Source of the DNA: Butyrivibrio sp. MB2005 | GTDB taxonomy: Bacteria; Bacillota; Clostridia; Lachnospirales; Lachnospiraceae | Length of the DNA: 64,000 nt | Assembly: GCF_000424285.1 (NCBI RefSeq) | Contig: NZ_AUJP01000011.1 | Span: 124,001 to 188,000 of the forward strand | Direction of reading: 5' to 3' | Shown here: positions 17,396 through 25,405 of the stretch, in pieces | Layout of the letters: every line of letters starts with the position of its first letter | How positions within the stretch are numbered: position 1 is the first letter of the stretch | Notes under the pieces: generated by a model | Databases searched by the model: none | Told to the model about the DNA's origin: nothing | Seen by the model: the letters and a program-made list of their open reading frames with translations, nothing else | Program-made: the position numbers and the translations under genes

Positions 17396-17438
17396 TACCC
17401 GGGATTATGATTTTAAAATGAATAATACATATAACGTA

Positions 17439-17475
17439 AAACAGCGCCAGTAAATCACCGACGCTGTTTCTTTAT
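17439..17475. terminator. Terminator between convergent genes
   Basis: AAACAGCG (17439-17446) pairs with CGCTGTTT (17462-17469), followed by CTTT. It serves the 221-aa gene and possibly the convergent AEC gene. Confidence 0.7.
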
Positions 17476-17507
17476 GTGAGCCAAAATGCGTATGCTTTGA
17501 GCTTTTA

Positions 17508-18419
17508 TTAGATGGCAAAGAGCATCTCTCCAAGATATACGATAAGCGGAATGGAGATTACGGAGAGAAGTGTTGAAATCACGACTTCCTCTACTGCATA
17601 GCCATAGTCTGAATTGTGAAGCTGTGCATAGACAGCTACGTTTGAACCTACGGGGCAGGCAGATGCTATGAGTACAGCAATTTTCATTTCTGTAAGAGAT
17701 GAAGGAATAGCCCACAGTGCAGCCAGTGTAACAAGAGGAATTATCACAAGTCTTACCAAAGCGGTAACATAAACACTTTTTCTTTTTAGCATGTCTACAA
17801 TATCCACCTGAGCAAGATAGATACCAATAGTGAACATGGCAAGAGGTGTATTGAGTCCTGCCAAAAAGCCTATGCATTTATCGATGATAGTCGGAAGCTG
17901 AAGCTGAGTCAGGAATAATACAATACCTATTATTGTGGCATAGACAAAAGGCGCCTTCAGCAGGTTTTTAACGGTAAATCCTGACTTACCGTGGGTCAGA
18001 AGAGATACACCGTAGGACCACTGAAGAATATTTATGCATGCAATAAATGATGCGATATAGAACACAGCGCCGTTACTCATTGATGCCACAATAAGGGGAA
18101 CGCCAAAGAATCCGGGATTAGAAAAGGATGCTGAAAATGCGGCGATCTCATCATTTTTGAAAAAGAGCTTTGAAATAGCTATTGCAATGAGAAGAGCTAC
18201 AACCGCAGCCAGGATGCTCAGAAGAAATCCTGTGATACGCTCGGGAGTTCTCTCAACTCTGAATCCGTTAATAATAACGCAGGGCAGTGATAAGAATATG
18301 AGGATATTACCGATATTCTTGCTGCCTTCGAGGGTGAGCTTGCCGGCTTTGAAAAGAATAAAACCAATGCCGGATAAGATGAACATAGTGATGATCTGAT
18401 TGATTAGTATAAGTGCCAA
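17508..18419 (-). CDS. AEC family (auxin efflux carrier-like) permease
   Basis: A 303-aa membrane protein of the AEC family with about 10 hydrophobic segments. Signatures are LSGIGFILFKAGKLTLEGSK near the N-terminus, LSLPCVIINGF, FSNPGFFGVPL, and ASACPVGSNVAVYAQ near the C-terminus. Bacterial members carry malate, malonate or other small organic anions; the substrate is unknown. I chose a TTG start at 18419 because GGAAGG lies 8 bp upstream and the family normally begins about ten residues before MFILSGIGF. An ATG at 18509 would add 30 residues unlike the family. No partner genes. Confidence 0.85.
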   Translation of the reverse strand: MALILINQIITMFILSGIGFILFKAGKLTLEGSKNIGNILIFLSLPCVIINGFRVERTPERITGFLLSILAAVVALLIAIAISKLFFKNDEIAAFSASFSNPGFFGVPLIVASMSNGAVFYIASFIACINILQWSYGVSLLTHGKSGFTVKNLLKAPFVYATIIGIVLFLTQLQLPTIIDKCIGFLAGLNTPLAMFTIGIYLAQVDIVDMLKRKSVYVTALVRLVIIPLVTLAALWAIPSSLTEMKIAVLIASACPVGSNVAVYAQLHNSDYGYAVEEVVISTLLSVISIPLIVYLGEMLFAI

Positions 18420-18581
18420 AAGAAATACCTTCCTGTTCTTCAACGCCGAGAATGTGATGAATATCAGCGCTGACAATTTCACGCTGCGCGGCTGTGCACA
18501 ACATAACAATTATTACATAGCTTTGGCTTTGCAGCAAGAATTAGCGTGCCATTATCAAAAAATGCTTTTGCTTTTTGTATG

Positions 18582-19652
18582 TCACGGCAAGAGGGAATTA
18601 AGGAACATGGAGATATTATCTGTTTTGTCAAGCTCATAGGTTCCCCGTAGATGATATGAATCGTGCCTGGGATTTACCTTTACATCAACAGGTATAGTGA
18701 AAACCGTATCGTCACTTTCAGGAAGATTCCTCATCTCTGCGGGATTAATATTGTAAAAATGATGGCGAAGAGCATACATGGTATTGTCATCGGCAAGCAT
18801 TTTTGATCTTAGATCAGGGCTCTCAATTTTGTAATCCATATCAAAATCGTCCCAGGTGGTGTCCACTTCGTACCAGTTATTATCAATATATACAATATTC
18901 CAGGCATGAAAACCGGAGCTTTCAGGATCATCGGCATCAGGATTTGCGATACCTGTGACATAGCCGCAGGGTATGCCGGCCCTTTGACAAAGGTATTCGA
19001 AAGCAAGGGCATAGCCGCCGCATATTGCGTGATTACTTGTTCCGTCATCACCCCGTACCAGCGCTCCGTAGGCAGTTGAACCAAGGGCACCTGCCTTCTC
19101 TGCAGCATCCAGGGAATTAAGCTCGTAGTCGTAGGTTACAAGGTCAATTAGCTTATCGTGTATTTCAAGCTCTATTTCTTTTTTAGGAGCTGACAGATCT
19201 ATGTCTTTTAAGAAGTTATCCGCAGCTTCTTCGAATTCAGCTATCATACTGTCTTCGCCGGCAGGAGCTTTTCTCAGATAATAAGTGATCGTAACGGTTT
19301 TGTCCGCTTTTTCTTTGGAAGATGTGATACGGGGCTCACTGCCCGTCAATAAGAAAAAGTACTCAGGGTGGTCATAGCACATGGCATAGTAGATGTTCCA
19401 GTAATATGATGCGCCTTTTTCATAGTATGTAGTAAGTGGAAGAGTCAGAACTCTTTGATAGTTTTTCTCATTTTTATGGATGACCAGATCGTGGAACATT
19501 TCATAGATTTCTTTTTCATCGTCATTTAGAGCATTATAAAAAACACGCAGGTTGTCATTATCATAAGTATAATCTTTATTGCATATGATAAGGATAGCCA
19601 GCGATATGACAATTACTAAGGATGAAATTATTCTGATGGATTTTGTTTTCAT
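18582..19652 (-). CDS. Secreted transglutaminase-like protein
   Basis: A 356-aa protein with an N-terminal hydrophobic anchor or signal (residues 5-24, IRIISSLVIVISLAILIICN). The transglutaminase-core triad is visible: C211 in HAICGGYALAF, H249 in FHAWN, and D264 in YEVDTTWDD. Bacterial members act as peptidases or crosslinking enzymes at the cell surface, often in wall-associated proteins. The substrate here is unknown. The C-terminal ~90 residues are unrecognised. It is transcribed divergently from the alpha/beta hydrolase, with start codons 73 bp apart. Confidence 0.87.
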   Translation of the reverse strand: MKTKSIRIISSLVIVISLAILIICNKDYTYDNDNLRVFYNALNDDEKEIYEMFHDLVIHKNEKNYQRVLTLPLTTYYEKGASYYWNIYYAMCYDHPEYFFLLTGSEPRITSSKEKADKTVTITYYLRKAPAGEDSMIAEFEEAADNFLKDIDLSAPKKEIELEIHDKLIDLVTYDYELNSLDAAEKAGALGSTAYGALVRGDDGTSNHAICGGYALAFEYLCQRAGIPCGYVTGIANPDADDPESSGFHAWNIVYIDNNWYEVDTTWDDFDMDYKIESPDLRSKMLADDNTMYALRHHFYNINPAEMRNLPESDDTVFTIPVDVKVNPRHDSYHLRGTYELDKTDNISMFLNSLLP

Positions 19653-19661
19653 AAAATGACC

Positions 19662-19690
19662 TTGCCATGCCCTGATTTAATTTGTATTAT
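19662..19690 (+). promoter_or_regulatory. Promoter of the alpha/beta hydrolase gene
   Basis: TTGCCA (19662-19667), a 17-bp spacer, TATTAT (19685-19690). It lies 35 bp before the chosen start. Confidence 0.7.
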
Positions 19691-19725
19691 AACACTTGTA
19701 CAGATTTATTCAGATAGGAATTAAC

Positions 19726-20556
19726 ATGACAAAGGAAACGGAAGAAAAGAAGAGTCGCACAAAACGCATATTAAAGAAATGCCTTCTGGGGATAGCTATT
19801 TTTTTAGTTGTGATAGTTATTAGCGTTCTTGTGGCTTTTAAAATTTATACATCAAATTATTATAGAGCAGACAGCATGATAATAAGCACTATTGAGAATT
19901 TGCTTGATGACCAGGTTCATTCATATTCTGATAAAAACGGGGCTGTTTTTCTGCCTCAGCAGACAGAGGCAAAAGCTGTTATTATGTTCTATCCCGGTGG
20001 TAAGGTGGAATATAATGCTTACGCGCCGCTAATGTATGAGCTATGTTCAAGAGGGTATATCTGTCTTTTACCGAAGATGCCTGAGAATCTGGCTCTTCTC
20101 AGGGTTAATGCAGCTGATATCCTTACAAGAGGTTATGACGAGGATATTCGCAGGGCGAAAGAGCTGGACTGGTATCTGGCGGGACATTCCCTTGGGGGTG
20201 TGGCCGCTTCGAGGTACTTAAAAGAGAATCTTGATAATACCAAAGTGAGTGGCGACAGAAATTATCGCGGAATGATTTTCTGTGCATCATATACTACGGA
20301 AGATTTTTCTGATACTGATCTGCGACTTCTTTCCATATTTGCATCTAATGATGGTGTCATAAATAAAGAGGACTATGAAAACAGTAAGAAATACTGGCCT
20401 GCCGATTCTGAGGAAGTAATTATAGACGGCGGTATTCATTCTTACTTTGGGTGCTACGGAATACAGTCAGGTGACGGCATTCCCACAATAACAAATGAAG
20501 AGCAACTGGCTAAAACAGCGGACTATATACAGAGCTTTATTGAAACTTCGAATTGA
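19726..20556 (+). CDS. Membrane-anchored alpha/beta hydrolase
   Basis: A 276-aa protein with a basic N-terminus and one membrane segment (residues ~18-40, CLLGIAIFLVVIVISVLVAF), then an alpha/beta hydrolase fold similar to the dienelactone hydrolase / PF12695 group. The nucleophile elbow AGHSLGG has Ser 155, and a late Gly-Gly-Ile-His (DGGIHSYFG) is the probable catalytic His. The catalytic domain would face outside. The start at 19726 is preferred over 19696 because TAGGAA precedes it. The last 20 bp overlap the 3' end of convergent pncC. The substrate is unknown. Confidence 0.83.
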   Translation: MTKETEEKKSRTKRILKKCLLGIAIFLVVIVISVLVAFKIYTSNYYRADSMIISTIENLLDDQVHSYSDKNGAVFLPQQTEAKAVIMFYPGGKVEYNAYAPLMYELCSRGYICLLPKMPENLALLRVNAADILTRGYDEDIRRAKELDWYLAGHSLGGVAASRYLKENLDNTKVSGDRNYRGMIFCASYTTEDFSDTDLRLLSIFASNDGVINKEDYENSKKYWPADSEEVIIDGGIHSYFGCYGIQSGDGIPTITNEEQLAKTADYIQSFIETSN

Positions 20557-21058
20557 TTTTGGGAAGTAATTCAAGTAGTCTGTCCGCAACTAAATCTGCT
20601 GCTGCAAGCTTATACATAAGACGCGTTTCCATGGGCGGAAGTTCTGCCTTGAAGGAGCGCGTTTTTTTATCGCAGTCAATTGCAAAATACACTTCTCCGG
20701 GGACACTGTCATTATTGGCGGGATCAACGTTGCCTGCAGATCCGGTTATGCCGATTCCTATGTCAGCGCTATAAGCTTTTCTGCATTCCATAGCCATGAA
20801 AATTGCAACTTCTTCGGAATATACGCCGTATTTTTCTATTACTTCGGCCGGTACGCCCTGCATGATTTTGGCTTCATTACTATAGGTTACAAAGGCGCCC
20901 TTTAAAATGGCTGAGGCTCCTTCTGTGTCGGTGATAAGAGATGCGATCTGCCCGGATGTGATGCTTTCCATGGTGGTTATGCTTGTATTTTTATCTATGA
21001 GAGTCTTGGTGATTTCCTTGTACTTATTCCTTACATTTTGCTCAAAATCAGCGCTCAT
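20537..21058 (-). CDS. pncC: CinA C-terminal domain protein, nicotinamide-nucleotide amidase
   Basis: A 173-aa stand-alone CinA C-terminal (PncC) domain. Family motifs are TMESITSGQIASLIT (normally ES[CT]TGG), GAFVTYSNEAK, YGVYSEEVA, GIGITGSAG and PGEVYFAI. The enzyme converts nicotinamide mononucleotide to NaMN and ammonia in pyridine nucleotide salvage. The SGQ in place of the usual TGG is a small deviation. It lacks the N-terminal MoaB-like domain of full CinA, as is common. It lies tail-to-tail with the hydrolase. Confidence 0.88.
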   Translation of the reverse strand: MSADFEQNVRNKYKEITKTLIDKNTSITTMESITSGQIASLITDTEGASAILKGAFVTYSNEAKIMQGVPAEVIEKYGVYSEEVAIFMAMECRKAYSADIGIGITGSAGNVDPANNDSVPGEVYFAIDCDKKTRSFKAELPPMETRLMYKLAAADLVADRLLELLPKINSKFQ

Positions 21059-21135
21059 TTGCTTTGACTCCTTATTGGTAGTTTTTTATAATGAATTTAG
21101 TCTATTTAATTATATCAGCTTGGAGGTCTCATACA

Positions 21136-22125
21136 ATGCCAAAGGGAACAAACCAGAAGCTTAAGCTCTATTATCTAGCAAAACTCATGGTGGAGAAAAC
21201 AGATGACAATCATTATCTTACTATGCCTGAGATTATAGAAGAGCTTGCCAAATATGATGTATCTGCAGAGAGAAAGAGCCTCTACGAAGATATCAAGACC
21301 TTAGAAGATCTTGGCATTGAGGTGCTTAAGGAACAGGAGGGCAGAAATACCCTTTATCATGTGGGGACCAAAAAGTTTGAATTACCTGAACTTAAGCTCC
21401 TTGTGGATTCAATTCAGGTATCCAAATTCATAACCGAGAAAAAATCCAGAGCTCTTATCAAAAAGCTCATGGATCTTGTAAGTGTTCATGAGGCGGCTCA
21501 GCTTCAGAGACAGGTTGTGGTTCAGGGCAGAATCAAAGCCATGAATGAGAGTATTTACTACGTGGTGGATGATATTCACAAGGCCATCAGCAGTAACTCC
21601 AAGATCACCTTCGAGTACCTTCAGTGGAATGTGAAAAAGGAGATGGTGCCGAGAAAGGAAGGCCGCTACGAAGTAAGTCCATGGGCACTTACCTTTGATG
21701 ATGAGAATTATTACCTGATCGCTTTTGATTCAGTGGATGAGAAGATTAAGCACTATCGTGTAGATAAGATGAGGAGTATTAAACTCCTTGATGTTAAAAG
21801 AGATGGCGCCGAGCAGTTTAAGGATCTGGATATGGCTTCATATTCCAAAATGAATTTTGGAATGTTTGGAGGAAAGACCACAGAGGTTGATATTGAATTC
21901 AATAATAAGCTTGTGGGAGTATTCCTTGACAGATTCGGCAAGGATATTCACATCATAAGTGCCAAAAAAGAAGGATGGTCCCAGACCAGAGTAGAGGTGG
22001 CAGTAAGTGATCAGTTCCTTGGGTGGATATTTGCTCTTGGAAGAGATGTTAAGATCATAGGTCCTTCTGAAGTAACAGAGAGATTTAAAAATGAAATCGC
22101 TGAGCTTATAAAGTGCTATGAATAA
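21136..22125 (+). CDS. WYL-domain transcriptional regulator
   Basis: A 329-aa DeoR/HTH-type regulator. The N-terminal winged helix (residues ~8-65, YLTMPEIIEELAKYDVSAER and SLYEDIKTLEDLGIEV) is followed by a WYL domain (~135-230, SPWALTFDDENYYLIAFD) and a C-terminal WCX-like extension. WYL domains bind nucleic acid or nucleotide ligands, and such regulators often control defence, DNA repair or metabolic genes. None is adjacent. Start 21136 follows GGAGGT (21122-21127) with 8-bp spacing; the ATG at 21091 is not supported by a site. A terminator follows. Confidence 0.9.
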   Translation: MPKGTNQKLKLYYLAKLMVEKTDDNHYLTMPEIIEELAKYDVSAERKSLYEDIKTLEDLGIEVLKEQEGRNTLYHVGTKKFELPELKLLVDSIQVSKFITEKKSRALIKKLMDLVSVHEAAQLQRQVVVQGRIKAMNESIYYVVDDIHKAISSNSKITFEYLQWNVKKEMVPRKEGRYEVSPWALTFDDENYYLIAFDSVDEKIKHYRVDKMRSIKLLDVKRDGAEQFKDLDMASYSKMNFGMFGGKTTEVDIEFNNKLVGVFLDRFGKDIHIISAKKEGWSQTRVEVAVSDQFLGWIFALGRDVKIIGPSEVTERFKNEIAELIKCYE

Positions 22126-22148
22126 TAGAATTTATTGATAGAATAAAA

Positions 22149-22177
22149 GAAACCCGCATTTGATGCGGGTTTCGTGA
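22149..22177. terminator. Intrinsic terminator, bidirectional
   Basis: GAAACCCGCAT / ATGCGGGTTTC, an 11-bp perfect stem with a 3-nt loop, then TGATTTT. It lies between convergent genes; the opposite strand ends in TTTTATTC. Confidence 0.85.
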
Positions 22178-22188
22178 TTTTGTGAAAT

Positions 22189-22695
22189 TTATTTTTTTAG
22201 GGCCTCAAGCTTTTCCTTATTGATCTTGCCCTCTGCGATGGTACCTGCTACCCAGAGCTTTAAGGATTCAACGGTCATATCGATATTTTCAAGCTGTTTC
22301 TGAATATCTACAAAATCATCAAGCTCATCATCTGAGATTACACCGTCTGCAGTGATATCAATAAGTCTCTCGCGCTGTCTCTCAAGGGCATTAAGAGAAG
22401 AGAGCATTCCAAGAACTATCTCTGAAAGTGTGGATTCCTTTACTTCAGGAACTGAATCCTTACCAATACGGCATTCATGTGTGCAGTAATAATTGCAAAG
22501 ACCGGGCTTTTTATATGCTCTTGCCATTTCAACAACATCTTCGGGGTAGATGGTTGTCTTACCGGTTTCCATTTTCTCAAGTCTGCTTTCGCTTATAGTT
22601 CCGAGGATTTCGCTGGCCTGTGCTCTTGTAAGTCCGGCTTCCTCACGACTTTCGAAAAAGATATTTTTGTTTTCTTTTATGGATTTTTTCCCCAT
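22189..22695 (-). CDS. XRE-family helix-turn-helix protein
   Basis: A 168-aa protein with a Cro/C1-type HTH at residues ~12-62 (SREEAGLTRAQASEILG, then SRLEKMETG). It continues with a Cys-containing segment CNYYCTHECRIG (three Cys within nine residues, a possible metal site) and a helical C-terminal half. It is preceded by GGGGAGGT. It is divergent from the ABC transporter operon and may control it through the palindromes between them (inference). Proteins of this shape are common in Lachnospiraceae but uncharacterised. Confidence 0.85.
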   Translation of the reverse strand: MGKKSIKENKNIFFESREEAGLTRAQASEILGTISESRLEKMETGKTTIYPEDVVEMARAYKKPGLCNYYCTHECRIGKDSVPEVKESTLSEIVLGMLSSLNALERQRERLIDITADGVISDDELDDFVDIQKQLENIDMTVESLKLWVAGTIAEGKINKEKLEALKK

Positions 22696-22738
22696 TAAGT
22701 GAACCTCCCCAATTTCTTAGTTTATCGATTTATCAGTA

Positions 22739-22800
22739 ATTATCATTATATGAGATAATATTCAATTTTTAAATAAGAAATCACATTTCTGTGATATAAT
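22739..22800. promoter_or_regulatory. Divergent control region with two inverted repeats and a -10 box
   Basis: ATTATC-N9-GATAAT (22739-22759) and ATCACA-TTTC-TGTGAT (22780-22795), the latter running into TATAAT (22795-22800). No good -35 is present at 17 bp, so the promoter may need an activator or be operator-covered. It serves the ABC operon at 22886; the leader 22801-22885 has no recognised riboswitch. Confidence 0.5.
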
Positions 22801-22885
22801 ATTTTAGCTTATGTCCGGAGAGGATATGGCGAACTTTGTGAAGTTCTTTTGAGGCTTTGGATATGAACTACATTAGGAGGATTTT

Positions 22886-24040
22886 ATGAAAAAAAGAATT
22901 TTATCTATGCTGTGTGTAACTGCGCTTACAGTAGCTACTTTGGCAGGCTGCGGCTCTGCGGGAGATACTGCATCTGAATCTGATGCTACAGAGCAGGTAG
23001 CTGAAGTTGAGGCTACTGAGGAGCCGGCGCAGGAGTCAGAAGAGAGCGAAGTTTCTGATGCTGCTACAGAGGTATCTGAAGAAGAGGTAGCAGAGGCTAC
23101 AGAAGAAGAGGCTACAGAAGTAGCTGAAGAAGAGATAGCAGATGATGGCAGAAGCTTTGAGCTTCTCAGAATAGGGTCTCTTAAAGGCCCCACAACCATG
23201 GGCATTGTAAATATGATGAAGGATTCTGAGGAGGGCAAGACTACCGGTAATTATGAGTTCGAGATGGCTACTCAGCCCGATGAACTGGCATCCAAGCTGG
23301 TGGCCGGAGATCTTGATATAGCACTTCTTCCTGCCAACCTGGCATCAGTTCTTTATAATAAAACAGAGGGCGGAATAAGCTTTGTTGATATCAATACACT
23401 GGGCGTTTTGTACTGCGTAACAGGAGATGAATCTGTAAAAACTGTAGCAGATCTTGCAGGTAAGACAGTTATTACAACCGGTCAGGGTGCAACACCTGAG
23501 TATTCCATCAGATATCTTCTTGATAAAAATGAAGTAACTGACTGCACTCTTGATTTTAAGTCAGAGGCTACTGAGGTTGCAGCTGTACTTGAAAATGATC
23601 CTACAAGTATTGCAGTTCTTCCGCAGCCCTTCGTGACATCTCTTTTGATTAAAAATGAGAATGTAAAGATTGCATTCAGTCTTGCGGATGAGTGGGAGAA
23701 TCTTTCCGAGAGATCACAGCTTATCACAGGCGTTACTGTTGTAAGAAATGAGTATCTTGATGAGCACGTTGATGAAGTAGAGAACTTCATAGATGAGCAT
23801 GTTGCAAGTGTAGTTGCTGCCACAAGCGATGAAGAGCGTACAGCAGAGCTTATTGCTGAATACGGAATCATCGAGAAAAAGGAGATCGCCAAGGCTGCAC
23901 TTTCTAACTGCAACATCGTTTGCATCACAGGTGAAGCTGCAGGAGAGATCCTTTCAGGATATCTTGAGACTTTATTTGAACAGGATCCCAAATCTGTTGG
24001 CGGACAGCTTCCGGATAATGATTTTTATAAGCTGAGGTAA
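22886..24040 (+). CDS. ABC transporter substrate-binding lipoprotein (NMT1/SsuA-like)
   Basis: A 384-aa lipoprotein with lipobox TLAGC (Cys 22). Residues ~28-88 are a very acidic Glu/Ala/Thr linker. From ~92 (LLRIGSLKGPTTMGIVNMM) a periplasmic-binding fold of the NMT1/THI5/SsuA class follows, with GDLDIALLPANLASVLYN and TTGQGATPEYSIRYLL. Substrates of the class include sulfonates, nitrate/bicarbonate, taurine and thiamine precursors; none can be chosen, and no thiamine-type riboswitch is present. AGGAGG precedes the ATG. It is the first gene of a three-gene operon with the permease and ATPase. Confidence 0.9.
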   Translation: MKKRILSMLCVTALTVATLAGCGSAGDTASESDATEQVAEVEATEEPAQESEESEVSDAATEVSEEEVAEATEEEATEVAEEEIADDGRSFELLRIGSLKGPTTMGIVNMMKDSEEGKTTGNYEFEMATQPDELASKLVAGDLDIALLPANLASVLYNKTEGGISFVDINTLGVLYCVTGDESVKTVADLAGKTVITTGQGATPEYSIRYLLDKNEVTDCTLDFKSEATEVAAVLENDPTSIAVLPQPFVTSLLIKNENVKIAFSLADEWENLSERSQLITGVTVVRNEYLDEHVDEVENFIDEHVASVVAATSDEERTAELIAEYGIIEKKEIAKAALSNCNIVCITGEAAGEILSGYLETLFEQDPKSVGGQLPDNDFYKLR

Positions 24041-24042
24041 AT

Positions 24043-24789
24043 ATGACAAAATTTATCAAAAACGTAGTGGCTGCTGTTTTCTGGCTTTTAGTATGGCAGA
24101 TAATAGCACTTATAGTTCACAATAAGGTTCTGCTTGCAGGTCCCATCACTTCTTTTAATGCACTTATCAGAATGTCGGGAGAGCCTGAGTTTTGGCAGTC
24201 TGTTTCCGCATCATATCTGCATATAATCGCAGGTATATTTATCGGAATACTGCTTGGAGCGATCCTTTCCGTTGTTTCATATAAATATGAGCTGGTGGAT
24301 ATGTTTTTATCCCCACTTGTACTTGCGCTTAAGTCCATACCCGTTGCCAGTATAATTATCCTTATACTGATATGGGTGGGAAGTGACTTTATTTCAACCT
24401 TTATATCTGCGCTTGTGGCATTCCCCATTATGTACGTGGGAATGAAAAACGGATTTACATCGGCAGATAAAAAGCTCCTTGAGATGGCTCATGTTTACAG
24501 AATGCCGCCTTTAAACCAGTTCAGGTTTATTTATATGCCTGCTGTATTCCCGTCACTGGTAAGTGCTGTGTCTCTTGCTATCGGAATGGGATTTAAGAGC
24601 GGTATCGCAGCGGAAGTAATCGGACAGCCACTTTTGTCTATGGGAAATGGCCTGTATCGTGCTAAAATATATTTGGATACGGGAGACGTTTTTGCCTGGA
24701 CCTTTGTAATTATTCTTGTTTCATGGATCACAGAGAAAATAGTTATGCTTCTGCTTTCTCTTGTTAAGAGAGGGGGTATGGTAAAATGA
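24043..24789 (+). CDS. ABC transporter permease (SsuC/TauC-like)
   Basis: A 248-aa permease with six hydrophobic segments and the EAA-type cytoplasmic loop (DKKLLEMAHVYRMPPLNQF), followed by IYMPAVFPSLVSAVSLAIGM. Closest in pattern to SsuC/TauC/NrtB. It starts 2 bp after the binding-protein gene and overlaps the ATPase by 4 bp (ATGA), so the three are translationally coupled. Confidence 0.92.
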   Translation: MTKFIKNVVAAVFWLLVWQIIALIVHNKVLLAGPITSFNALIRMSGEPEFWQSVSASYLHIIAGIFIGILLGAILSVVSYKYELVDMFLSPLVLALKSIPVASIIILILIWVGSDFISTFISALVAFPIMYVGMKNGFTSADKKLLEMAHVYRMPPLNQFRFIYMPAVFPSLVSAVSLAIGMGFKSGIAAEVIGQPLLSMGNGLYRAKIYLDTGDVFAWTFVIILVSWITEKIVMLLLSLVKRGGMVK

Positions 24790-25364
24790 CTATAGATCTT
24801 GAGAATATATGTAAGTCTTATGGCGATCTGAAGGTTCTGGATAACTTTAATCTGGAGATAGAAAATGACCACTCATATGTGATCACAGGTGAATCCGGTA
24901 AAGGAAAGACCACTCTTATAAGGATTTTACTGGGACTTGAACAGCCTGATTCAGGAAAAGTACACCTGATGGGTGACTATAAATATGCATATCTTAATGC
25001 GGGAGTTGTTTTCCAGGAAGACAGACTTTGTGAGAATTTCTCCGCAGTACAGAATGTAGTTATGGTCAATAAGAACAATTCCGTTAAGGTGGCAGAGGAG
25101 GAGCTTAAGAAACTTCTTCCGGAGGATTCAATTTATAAGCCTGTCAGAGAATTGTCCGGAGGCATGAAAAGACGTGTGGCTATCGTCAGAGCATGCTCCA
25201 TTCCATCTGATATGCTTATTATGGATGAGCCCTTTACGGGGCTTGATGCTGCGACAAGGCAGAAGGCAATTGATTATATCAGAGAAAAGCAGGGGAGAAA
25301 TCCTCTTTTCATAACCGCACATGATGCGGAGGGCTTTGATTTCTGCAGAGAAGTGAAGCTTTAA
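24786..25364 (+). CDS. ABC transporter ATP-binding protein, short form
   Basis: A 192-aa ATPase with Walker A GESGKGKTT, signature LSGGMKRRVA, Walker B MLIMDEPFTGLD and H-loop ITAHD. At 192 residues it is shorter than the usual ~240-250 of SsuB/TauB: the C-terminal extension after the H-loop is missing and the Q-loop region (VVFQEDRL) is compact. All catalytic motifs are present, so it is probably functional. It energises the permease it overlaps. Confidence 0.92.
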   Translation: MTIDLENICKSYGDLKVLDNFNLEIENDHSYVITGESGKGKTTLIRILLGLEQPDSGKVHLMGDYKYAYLNAGVVFQEDRLCENFSAVQNVVMVNKNNSVKVAEEELKKLLPEDSIYKPVRELSGGMKRRVAIVRACSIPSDMLIMDEPFTGLDAATRQKAIDYIREKQGRNPLFITAHDAEGFDFCREVKL

Positions 25365-25405
25365 GGTAGTAACTAATAAATGGTAGGAATTAGATAGGAG
25401 ATTTT

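Noticed and set aside
22801-22885. TPP riboswitch before the NMT1-like ABC operon
   Set aside because: The CTGAGA and ACCTGATCTGGATAATGCC-like blocks are missing.
23482-23991. 169-codon minus-strand ORF opposite the substrate-binding lipoprotein gene
   Set aside because: Ser/Val-rich shadow frame without a ribosome site.
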